Positions 1 through 4,905 of a stretch of 6,459 nt of DNA are shown here, in pieces (within the stretch, counting starts at the first letter, position 1; each line of letters begins with the position of its first letter). The DNA is taken from NCBI GenBank assembly GCA_025449725.1, contig JANWIU010000110.1, positions 1 through 6,459 of the forward strand. The letters are read 5' to 3'. A program made the position numbers and the translations under genes. The notes beneath the pieces were generated by a model. It saw only the letters and a program-made list of their open reading frames with translations. It was not told where the DNA came from and did no database searches. Source of the DNA: Pseudobdellovibrio sp. (GTDB taxonomy: Bacteria; Bdellovibrionota; Bdellovibrionia; Bdellovibrionales; Bdellovibrionaceae).

Positions 1-614
1 ACGCGCGCTTCGTCATTGAAGTTGTGCCCCATTGTCGCAATCGCTGTGAAAGTTCCTTTAATATGATTTTTCAAAGAGGCGAAGCCTTCTTTAGCATAAT
101 CGAACGTAACGATTTCGTCTTTTTCGCCATGCAGAGCCTCTAATTTAAAAACTTTTCCTTCAGGATAATCGCCGGGCCTGTAACCGCAGCCAATCGTTAG
201 AATTTGTTTTACCTTTGTAAGCTTGTGCAATAGAAACGGCACAAAAAAACCGCCCTGCGAAAACCCGATCAGAATTTTTTCGCGTTCTTGCAGGCCCAAA
301 TGATTTAACAAATCACTGACAACACCTACCGCCACTTCCGGATGAATGTAAACTTCCTTCGTGTGTAAATCCACGAAGTACCAGGCATAGGCATGCTTCC
401 AATGACCGTCTTTTTTTTGCGGGAGTGGGAATGGCCCGTTCACCGCCAGTATCTCGACGTCCGTCGGGATTTCGGCAAATGCTCTTTTTAAAAAAGACTT
501 CGCACTGTCTGCAAAACCATGAAAAAGAATCACCAACGGCTTATTCTTGCCAGAGTTGAGATGAATGTAACTAATTGGAATCTTTAGGTTAGTTTCAAAT
601 TTTTCGGGTTTCAT
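1..614 (-). CDS. Alpha/beta hydrolase, carboxylesterase/phospholipase type (C-terminus cut by window edge)
   Basis: The minus-strand frame is open for 204 codons and runs off the window start. It has the full layout of a small serine hydrolase of the Abhydrolase_2/dienelactone hydrolase kind. An HGF oxyanion-hole motif lies at residues 32-34 after the first hydrophobic strand, the nucleophile elbow GFSQGG places Ser119, the acid is probably Asp166 in HGEKDEIV, and the catalytic His is His197 in MGHNF. These proteins are usually 200-220 residues, so only a few residues are missing. There is no signal peptide, so a cytoplasmic esterase or lysophospholipase acting on small acyl or carboxyl esters is likely; the substrate cannot be read. 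The ATG at 614 is preferred because GGAG sits 9 bases upstream. An in-frame ATG at 629 has its only GGA directly against the start codon. The gene diverges from the DinB-like gene. Confidence 0.9.
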   Translation of the reverse strand, partial: MKPEKFETNLKIPISYIHLNSGKNKPLVILFHGFADSAKSFLKRAFAEIPTDVEILAVNGPFPLPQKKDGHWKHAYAWYFVDLHTKEVYIHPEVAVGVVSDLLNHLGLQEREKILIGFSQGGFFVPFLLHKLTKVKQILTIGCGYRPGDYPEGKVFKLEALHGEKDEIVTFDYAKEGFASLKNHIKGTFTAIATMGHNFNDEAR

Positions 615-634
615 TTTCTTAATCTCCATTCCAA

Positions 635-663
635 TTGAATAATCTTAAATAATATATTACGAT
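635..663 (+). promoter_or_regulatory. Putative sigma-70 promoter for the DinB-like gene (leaderless)
   Basis: TTGAAT at 635-640 and TACGAT at 658-663 are separated by exactly 17 bases. Each matches the sigma-70 consensus at four of six positions. Transcription would start near 670-672, at or just before the ATG at 672, which fits the absence of any Shine-Dalgarno sequence there. This is a sequence match only, and the surrounding AT-rich DNA makes chance matches fairly likely. Confidence 0.4.
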
Positions 664-673
664 CGTAATATAT
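652..673. promoter_or_regulatory. Perfect 22-bp palindrome, candidate operator between divergent genes
   Basis: Every base from 652 to 673 pairs with its mirror around the 662/663 centre. The core is TTACGATCGTAA, flanked by alternating A and T. It overlaps the proposed -10 box, the start point and the first two bases of the DinB-like start codon, and it lies 38 bases upstream of the hydrolase start. A dimeric helix-turn-helix repressor of TetR or MarR type is the usual reader of such a site, and one dimer here could control both genes. No regulator gene is visible in the window, so the identity of the binder is unknown. Confidence 0.55.
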
Positions 674-1304
674 GTTGAATACAAACTCAAGTCTAGGTCA
701 TCAAGATAACCATCAAACACCGCCGAAGCTGGCTGCTCCCGGGGCAGGGCTTCCTTGGTATCACAATGTTATGCTTCGCTATTATGTGGGCCCATTCGTA
801 GCAGGAAAAGCTGACTGGAATGCTTCTGAACAAACGTTTCACAAAGTGAATGGCCGCATTCTAAAAGAAATCGAAAATCTCTCTGAAAAACAATTGGCGA
901 CAAAAATTTTAGTGCCCCCGCAACTGGGCCTTGAAGACAGTTCGCGCTTTTGGTCTATCGCCATGGTGCTGGAGCATCTGGTGATCGTCAGCGAAGCTGT
1001 TTACAGAGGCGTAACGGAGCTCAGTAACGGGCGCGTACCACCTGTAAAAGTTGATATTGCAAAAGTAAAACCTCTGGGCAGCATGCCAGTGACAGAAGCT
1101 GTTGAAGAATTTAAACTTCTTATAACTGATGATTTCAAAAAATTTCTTTTGCAGGTTGGCGATAGAAACTCGCAGGTGACATTGAATCACCCGTGGTTCG
1201 GCCCGTTCAGAGCCCAGCAATGGTTTTGGCTGTTGGGCATGCACCACGGCCTTCATCTAAAACAAATCAGAGAGATCAAAAAACATCTGGCTTTACTTGG
1301 CTGA
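672..1304 (+). CDS. DinB-like four-helix-bundle protein
   Basis: This 210-residue protein resembles the DinB/YfiT-like superfamily, four-helix bundles with a metal site made of three histidines. His102 lies in the helix FWSIAMVLEHLV. The C-terminal pattern HHGLHLKQI supplies His191/192 and His195 just before the typical QI pair. LNHPWFGPF at 171-179 is the usual loop before the last helix. Family members include thiol-dependent transferases and stress-induced proteins; no specific reaction can be assigned. There is no signal peptide. The length exceeds the usual 150-175 residues because of about 28 polar and Pro/Gly-rich residues before PWYHNVMLRYYVGPF. The ATG at 672 has no Shine-Dalgarno sequence and touches the palindrome. 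The next in-frame ATG, at 771, also lacks one, so the start is uncertain and a leaderless mRNA is a reasonable explanation. Confidence 0.85.
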   Translation: MLNTNSSLGHQDNHQTPPKLAAPGAGLPWYHNVMLRYYVGPFVAGKADWNASEQTFHKVNGRILKEIENLSEKQLATKILVPPQLGLEDSSRFWSIAMVLEHLVIVSEAVYRGVTELSNGRVPPVKVDIAKVKPLGSMPVTEAVEEFKLLITDDFKKFLLQVGDRNSQVTLNHPWFGPFRAQQWFWLLGMHHGLHLKQIREIKKHLALLG

Positions 1305-1325
1305 ATTTTTTACATAGATAAACCT

Positions 1326-1349
1326 AACTGACCAGATTTAGAGTCAGTT
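1326..1349 (+). repeat. Inverted repeat downstream of the DinB-like gene
   Basis: AACTGAC at 1326-1332 and GTCAGTT at 1343-1349 can form a perfect 7-bp stem with a 10-base loop. CCT at 1323-1325 and AGG at 1351-1353 can extend it past one bulged G. No T-run follows on the plus strand, so it is not a convincing intrinsic terminator. It could be a 3'-end stabilising hairpin or chance. Confidence 0.35.
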
Positions 1350-1384
1350 GAGGGCTTAATGCCATCCGACTTTCATGCTGAAAT

Positions 1385-1413
1385 TTGACTTCTTGGCGTG
1401 CCTCATTCACATT
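1385..1413 (+). promoter_or_regulatory. Weak putative promoter for the lipoprotein gene
   Basis: TTGACT at 1385-1390 is a good -35 match. CACATT at 1408-1413, 17 bases on, matches only three of six -10 positions. The start point would be near 1420, giving a leader of about 20 bases that contains the GAGGGG ribosome-binding site. Confidence 0.3.
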
Positions 1414-1439
1414 TCTTAGGTTAGATCTGAGGGGATGTA

Positions 1440-2516
1440 ATGAAGTTTATTGTTACTTTACTTTTATCGATCATTATTTTTTCGTCTTGCCAGGAAAAGC
1501 AGACTCCGCCAAAAGTGGAAAGCCGCGATTCTGATATTACGGCAGATGTTCTTGCAAAAGTTGCTTCCATTCATGAATACCGTTCACGCCGAAACAATTT
1601 AACAATTTCAAGCGATGGAACTTACAAACTAAAGTTCGATGCTATTGTTCAAAAATATTCTCCGGGCGGTATAAAGACGATCGTTGAACGAGACGAAGCC
1701 CGTTGCCTGCTGGATTTCTCAGGGAAAATCAGTTTTCACAAATCTGCCGGAGTTGATGCGGCTACGCCTTTATTAACTCTGGTTAAGATGACGCTGACAA
1801 ATACCAGTGTATTAGAAAGCGAAGCAACAGATAGCACCCGGCCGGGAAGTGAACCGTCAGAATTGTGCCACTACTTTCAATTTGCGGCTTTTGATCAAAA
1901 TACTTTTGATAATTACGCCATTTCTTACGATGGGATGTCCGTCTTGTTTGCGGGATTCTTTTTTAACATCAAAAGCAAAGAACAAATGTCGGCAAAAGGA
2001 TTTGGCTATCAGTACACCGCCACGACTTTCAATGAAGACAGCCCGGATTTTGACATTATCAGGAGCTCTTACGGCCATACATACTTTATCAAATCCGGCG
2101 GAGATATTAACCTGACAGAGATGGCTTTTAACGACCTAAAAGGGAAAATGAAAGAAAGCAGATCAGAAGATTCTGAATTAAGCCCCATTGAATTAAACGT
2201 GGCTTTAGAAAAAGATTTAAAAACGCTTACGGTCACCCAAAAAGAATGTCACTTGAATTACGTGTTTTACATTTTAAATGTCAGAGCAAAAACAGACGGC
2301 GTTTTCATAAAATTGGTTGGCACTCATAATAGTGTTTTTGATAGTTCCAACCCTCATTGCGTTTCCATTAACGAAAATATAAAAAGGCTGGGAAGTGAAA
2401 CCAGGATCTCTTACGCCAATCAGACTAAGTCTGATTCTGATCCGAATAATTTTTTGAAGTTTTTCATTAAGCAGGCTGATAATTCTTTTGTGACTTGGAC
2501 TTTCGGTTCCAGGTAA
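1440..2516 (+). CDS. Orphan secreted lipoprotein with four mature cysteines
   Basis: I do not recognise a family for this 358-residue protein. Its N-terminus is a lipoprotein signal: Lys2, a hydrophobic stretch over residues 4-14, then FSSC with Cys17 as the lipidation site. Phe at -3 is less usual than Leu, but the rest fits. Gln18-Glu19 follow, with no Asp at +2, so a retention signal of the enterobacterial kind is absent. The mature part begins with a polar, Pro-containing linker and then looks rich in beta strands. Four further cysteines (89, 143, 270, 307) could form two disulfides, one in each half, suggesting a two-part envelope protein. GAGGGG lies 5 bases before the ATG at 1440. An ATG-TAA start-stop at 1435-1440 shares its last A with the true start. 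The gene appears monocistronic and converges on rnpB. Confidence 0.85.
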   Translation: MKFIVTLLLSIIIFSSCQEKQTPPKVESRDSDITADVLAKVASIHEYRSRRNNLTISSDGTYKLKFDAIVQKYSPGGIKTIVERDEARCLLDFSGKISFHKSAGVDAATPLLTLVKMTLTNTSVLESEATDSTRPGSEPSELCHYFQFAAFDQNTFDNYAISYDGMSVLFAGFFFNIKSKEQMSAKGFGYQYTATTFNEDSPDFDIIRSSYGHTYFIKSGGDINLTEMAFNDLKGKMKESRSEDSELSPIELNVALEKDLKTLTVTQKECHLNYVFYILNVRAKTDGVFIKLVGTHNSVFDSSNPHCVSINENIKRLGSETRISYANQTKSDSDPNNFLKFFIKQADNSFVTWTFGSR

Positions 2517-2534
2517 TTCTGTATCCAGTTCGGT

Positions 2535-2577
2535 ATTCTGAATTCCGTTAACGGTATTCAGAATCCAGTAGTTTTTT
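2535..2577 (+). terminator. Putative terminator after the lipoprotein gene
   Basis: Positions 2535-2564 form a nearly perfect inverted repeat: ATTCTGAAT pairs with ATTCAGAAT, and CCG pairs with CGG around TTAA, with one T-T mismatch between the two stems. Six Ts follow at 2572-2577. The stem is AT-rich and the T-run starts 7 bases after the stem base, so it is weaker than a classic terminator. Its place 18 bases after the stop codon and before a convergent gene supports the role. Confidence 0.55.
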
Positions 2578-2593
2578 CGCGCTTGCGAAAAAA
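2572..2593. terminator. T-stem hairpin between convergent transcription units
   Basis: TTTTTTCGC at 2572-2580 pairs perfectly with GCGAAAAAA at 2585-2593 across a 4-base loop. On the plus strand its 5' arm is the T-run of the preceding hairpin. On the minus strand it starts with the T8 run (2595-2588) that directly follows the 3' end of rnpB. The two T-runs thus serve the two converging transcripts. The hairpin itself has no T-run after it on either strand, so its role as a stand-alone terminator is doubtful. Confidence 0.45.
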
Positions 2594-2599
2594 AAGGTG

Positions 2600-3001
2600 G
2601 CGGGGTCTCACGATAAGCCGAGTTCTGTTCCTCGCACGATTACCACGATCTCTTTTGCGATTCGATGAGCATTCCTCTAGGCGTTTGATTACTCAAACGC
2701 TCAAGCGACCTTACCCGAAAGCTTTGAGCGGACCACTCATTGAAGTATCTTGCGATACTTCGTGCTTCCCTATTTGATCTTGCTTCACACTGAGTTTGGC
2801 TGTTTTCACTCCAGCGGCTCCCCTTCAACTTCCCGTTCCCGGTTGAAGGCTCATAGCCCTGGACATTCTTTCTGTTCCACTGTTCCTCACCTTGCGGCGG
2901 AGGGGCGTTACCCCAAGTGCTGTCCTGTGAAGCTCGGACTTTCCTCCCCCTTGGTTACCCTTTCGGACAACTTCGGCGGCGATCATCTGTGAGACCCCGG
3001 C
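2600..3001 (-). ncRNA. rnpB: RNase P RNA, bacterial type A
   Basis: This is the catalytic RNA of RNase P, which cuts the 5' leader from precursor tRNAs with the RnpA protein. The transcript is on the minus strand and about 400 bases long, a normal length. The 5' conserved core GAGGAAAGTCCGAGCT is at 2946-2931. The 3' core ACAGAACTCGGCTTA is at 2628-2614. The AGCAAGATCAAATAGGG segment is at 2784-2768. The ends close as stem P1: GGGGTCTCAC at 2998-2989 pairs with GTGAGACCCC at 2611-2602, plus one more C-G pair. Other helices are plain: a P12-like stem (2822-2829 with 2842-2849), a P17-like hairpin with a GCAA loop (2742-2761) and P18 with a GTAA tetraloop (2681-2700). The tRNA CCA-binding GGT of L15 lies at 2715-2713 within TCGGGTAAGG. 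The P15-P17 arrangement supports type A. The exact ends are uncertain by a few bases. Confidence 0.97.
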
Positions 3002-3005
3002 GGAT

Positions 3006-3034
3006 TTTGTAACATATGCTGCAATTGGCAGCAA
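3006..3034 (-). promoter_or_regulatory. Putative rnpB promoter
   Basis: Read on the minus strand, TTGCTG (3034-3029) and TACAAA (3011-3006) are separated by 17 bases. The -10 matches four of six consensus positions and the -35 three of six. The start point predicted 6-7 bases downstream falls at about 2999, exactly where stem P1 begins. The region between the -10 box and the start is GC-rich (ATCCGC), as is common for stable-RNA promoters. A small inverted repeat, GCTGC/GCAGC (3018-3032), overlaps the spacer and -35 box. Confidence 0.5.
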
Positions 3035-3062
3035 GCTGATTAGCTGAGGAACTGAAAGATTC

Positions 3063-3091
3063 TTGCCTAAACGTCTCTACAGTTTTAAAAC
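3063..3091 (+). promoter_or_regulatory. Putative promoter for the FN3-nitroreductase pair
   Basis: TTGCCT at 3063-3068 and TAAAAC at 3086-3091 are 17 bases apart, each with a four-of-six consensus match. The start would be near 3098, leaving a leader of about 34 bases that holds the strong AAAGGAG ribosome-binding site at 3118-3124. It is divergent from the rnpB promoter. Confidence 0.35.
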
Positions 3092-3131
3092 CATTTAACC
3101 GGAAAATACTGAACTTTAAAGGAGCTCGTTC

Positions 3132-3644
3132 ATGAAAATTTTAGTAGCTGTAGCTGCGTTTATCGCCACAATTGCCTTAACAACCAAAACTCTTGCGGAA
3201 GTAGAACCTGGACATAAAAGTGCCGTAGATCAAAAAGCGGAAGTTACTCATGTAAATGCTCCGGCTGAGCACGGTGGCGGCCACGGCGATCTAAACGCTA
3301 AAATGAATTCGCTGTTTCCGACTAAGATGCCGGTTCCTGAAATGAAACAACGCCCTTCAGTTGTAGAAATTAAATCACCTTCTTTTTTAGGAAATGTTGG
3401 CGCTGGCCCTGTGAAGCTTGAGTGGAATGAAGTTAAAGGCGCAACAAACTACCATGTACAAGTAGCAACTGATCCAAACTTTAAATGGCTTGTTGTGAAT
3501 GAAAAATTCATCAAAGAAACAACTTACAATTTTACAGCTGAAGCAGGGCAACGCTATTACTGGCGCGTAGCCAGCTACAACGGCGGTAACGCGAATTCTT
3601 TTACAAAGTCTAACTTTGTAAGCTCTGCATTTAATGTGAAGTAG
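3132..3644 (+). CDS. Secreted fibronectin type III-like domain protein
   Basis: This is a 170-residue exported protein with three parts. A signal peptide covers residues 1-22, with cleavage expected after TLA. A low-complexity linker follows over about residues 23-75 and has four histidines (28, 40, 47, 51), three glycines between two of them, and several prolines. A single FN3/Ig-like beta-sandwich domain then spans about residues 76-168. The domain is recognised from LEWNEVKGATNYHVQVA (Trp98, Tyr107), the DPNF turn and RYYWRVASYN (Trp144). Such domains bind proteins or sugars and have no catalytic activity. The protein is probably periplasmic or surface-associated; the partner is unknown. 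AAAGGAG lies 7 bases before the ATG. It starts a two-gene unit with the nitroreductase 5 bases downstream. The histidine-rich stretch could bind metal, but that is speculation. Confidence 0.85.
   Translation: MKILVAVAAFIATIALTTKTLAEVEPGHKSAVDQKAEVTHVNAPAEHGGGHGDLNAKMNSLFPTKMPVPEMKQRPSVVEIKSPSFLGNVGAGPVKLEWNEVKGATNYHVQVATDPNFKWLVVNEKFIKETTYNFTAEAGQRYYWRVASYNGGNANSFTKSNFVSSAFNVK
3601..3621. repeat. 21-bp palindrome in the 3' end of the FN3 gene
   Basis: TTACAAAGT at 3601-3609 and ACTTTGTAA at 3613-3621 are exact inverted copies around the 3-base centre CTA. The sequence codes for the stretch around TKSNFV near the end of the FN3 protein. It sits 28 bases upstream of the nitroreductase start. 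It could be an mRNA hairpin modulating translation between the two genes, an operator for an internal promoter, or a chance product of the codons. No T-run follows, so it is not a terminator. Confidence 0.4.
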
Positions 3645-3649
3645 TTGTT

Positions 3650-4300
3650 ATGGCAAAAGTGGATAACGAAATTCTATTTCAACAAATGAACTGGCGCTAC
3701 GCCTGTAAAAAATTTGACACGAATAAAGTTATCCGCGAAGCCGACTGGAATATTCTGGTTGAAACTCTTCACCTGGCTCCGTCTTCATACAATTTGCAAC
3801 CTTGGAAGTTTATCGTTGTACAAAATAAAGAGCTTCGAAATCAATTATTCGAAGCTTCATGGAAGCAAACCCCTGTTATCGACGCCTCTCACTTCGTTGT
3901 TCTAACTTACAAAGTGAAATTGGACGAACAGCACATTGACCGCCATGTTGCCCAGACCGCAAAAATCAGAAATCTTGAAATCAGTACCCTTGCAAAAATG
4001 AAAGACGTAGCGATGCGTGACCTTATTGTTGGTCCGCGCTCTGCTACAATTGAATTTTGGGCGCAGAGACAATGCTATATCGCCATGGGATCATTTTTAA
4101 CTACCGCTTCTTTAATGGAGATCGACACACTTCCTATGGAAGGAATCAATGCTCCTGAATTTGACCGAGTACTCGGGTTAGAAAATTCAGGATACAAAAC
4201 GGTTGCGGCTATCGCATGTGGTTACAGATCCCCTGAAGACAAATATGCGACCGCAAAAAAAATCCGTTTCGACACAGCTGATGTCATTGTGTACAAATAG
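3650..4300 (+). CDS. NfsB-like FMN-dependent NAD(P)H nitroreductase
   Basis: This 216-residue protein aligns well along its length with the oxygen-insensitive nitroreductase/dihydropteridine reductase group (E. coli NfsB, 217 residues). These homodimeric FMN enzymes reduce quinones, nitroaromatics or pteridines by two-electron transfer from NAD(P)H. The FMN-binding residues recalled for NfsB have counterparts: Arg16-Tyr17-Ala18 and Lys20 in WRYACKKFD, the PSSYNLQPW segment at 44-52 (NfsB has PSSTNSQPW), Pro-Met-Glu-Gly at 162-165 and the C-terminal Lys204/Arg206 in KKIRF. The region AQRQCYIAMGSFL at 138-150 matches the NfsB helix WMAKQVYLNVGNFL. There is no signal peptide, so it is cytoplasmic. 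The true substrate cannot be told from sequence. Only 5 bases separate it from the FN3 gene stop codon and the ribosome-binding site is weak (GAAG at 3638-3641), so translation is probably coupled. No terminator is visible after the stop. Confidence 0.93.
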   Translation: MAKVDNEILFQQMNWRYACKKFDTNKVIREADWNILVETLHLAPSSYNLQPWKFIVVQNKELRNQLFEASWKQTPVIDASHFVVLTYKVKLDEQHIDRHVAQTAKIRNLEISTLAKMKDVAMRDLIVGPRSATIEFWAQRQCYIAMGSFLTTASLMEIDTLPMEGINAPEFDRVLGLENSGYKTVAAIACGYRSPEDKYATAKKIRFDTADVIVYK

Positions 4301-4365
4301 TCACTAAATTGAGCATTCTTCAGATAACTCAACCAAATCTAGCCCTTGGTCAGATGCGGCTCTTA

Positions 4366-4394
4366 TTGAACTCATAAACAAATAACTTCAGAAT
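4366..4394 (+). promoter_or_regulatory. Putative promoter for the DUF3015-DUF4105 pair
   Basis: TTGAAC at 4366-4371 and CAGAAT at 4389-4394 are 17 bases apart; each matches the sigma-70 consensus at four of six positions. The start would lie near 4401, giving a leader of about 49 bases that begins just before a small palindrome and ends in a strong AAGGAG ribosome-binding site at 4438-4443. Confidence 0.4.
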
Positions 4395-4406
4395 GTGTGA
4401 AAGCTT

Positions 4407-4420
4407 TCTGCTCGAGCAGA
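4407..4420. repeat. 14-bp palindrome in the DUF3015 leader
   Basis: TCTGCTCGAGCAGA is a perfect palindrome. In RNA it can fold as a 5-bp stem (TCTGC/GCAGA) with a TCGA loop. If the proposed promoter is right, it lies within about 6 bases of the mRNA 5' end, where such hairpins are known to protect abundant messages from decay. It could instead be an operator just downstream of the start point. Confidence 0.4.
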
Positions 4421-4449
4421 GACATTAACCACGAACGAAGGAGTTCAAC

Positions 4450-4905
4450 ATGTTAAAAACAGTATTATTCACATTATTATTTGGTTCATTTGCTTTTGCT
4501 AATGACGCTGGTTGCGGTTTAGGCGGCCAGGTTATCAAATCAAATACTAAATTAGCTCAGCTGGGCGCGACTTTCTTGAATGGTCTTTCTGGTAACCAAA
4601 CTTTCGGTATCTCTTCAGGTACTTCAGGTTGTACTGCTGCTGGCTTGGTAAAAAACGAAAAACAAATCGAATACTTTGTTGAAGTTAACCAAGAAGCTTT
4701 AACTCGCGAGATCGCTCAAGGTCACGGCGAAAAAGTTAACACTTTGGCTGCTTTGAATGGTTGCACTACTGAGACTCAAGTTTCTGCATTTGCTGCAAAA
4801 GCTCAGGCTTCTTTCAAAACAATCGTTCCTGCTGCTAACACTACTGCAGTTGACTTTGTTTCTAACTTGAAAGCATCATCTGTAGCTGATGCTTGCGGTT
4901 CGTAA
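4450..4905 (+). CDS. DUF3015 family secreted protein
   Basis: This 151-residue protein carries the hallmark of DUF3015: a Cys-Gly-rich N-terminus (GCGLGG, Cys22) followed by NQTFGISSGTSGC at 49-61. The function of the family is not known to me. A signal peptide covers residues 1-17 (cut after AFA), so the product is periplasmic or secreted. Four cysteines (22, 61, 105, 149) spread over the mature chain suggest two disulfides. AAGGAG lies 6 bases before the ATG, and stop codons are doubled (TAATAA at 4903-4908). The codons are biased (GCT, GGT, AAC, TTC, few rare ones) more strongly than in the neighbouring genes. Together with the strong ribosome-binding site and the terminator behind it, this points to high expression. 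The last 17 bases overlap the start of the DUF4105 gene in another frame. Confidence 0.92.
   Translation: MLKTVLFTLLFGSFAFANDAGCGLGGQVIKSNTKLAQLGATFLNGLSGNQTFGISSGTSGCTAAGLVKNEKQIEYFVEVNQEALTREIAQGHGEKVNTLAALNGCTTETQVSAFAAKAQASFKTIVPAANTTAVDFVSNLKASSVADACGS

Noticed and set aside
909..1256. 115-codon minus-strand open frame
   Set aside because: It is antisense to the DinB-like gene and its metal-ligand motifs; the product looks like a shadow translation.
1321..1422. Distant inverted copies AACCTAA (1321-1327) and TTAGGTT (1416-1422)
   Set aside because: Seven bases at about 90 bases distance is expected by chance in a gap of this composition.
1435..1440. ATG-TAA minimal start-stop before the lipoprotein start
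   Set aside because: The ribosome-binding site abuts it with no spacing, so the ribosome should use the ATG at 1440; mentioned in the gene entry only.
1849..2115. Open frames at 1849-2115 (plus) and 1857-2078 (minus)
   Set aside because: Both overlap the lipoprotein gene in other frames, without a ribosome-binding site or recognisable domain. The lipoprotein-like MGC in the plus frame is not preceded by a proper signal peptide at its N-terminus.
2583..3034. Several short open frames on both strands (2583-2777, 2640-2828, 2750-2992, 2825-3034)
   Set aside because: They all lie on the RNase P RNA gene, whose conserved cores and stems explain the sequence. None has a convincing ribosome-binding site or recognisable protein.
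3034..3049. Direct repeat AGCTGA-TT-AGCTGA upstream of rnpB
   Set aside because: It is a six-base repeat with only two copies, too short to support a binding site or recombination signal.
3714..3905. 63-codon plus-strand open frame
   Set aside because: It lies wholly inside the nitroreductase gene in another frame.
4312..4336. Possible terminator after the nitroreductase gene (TTGAG ... CTCAA)
   Set aside because: The stem is only 5 bp with a long loop and no T-run, so it is within chance expectation.
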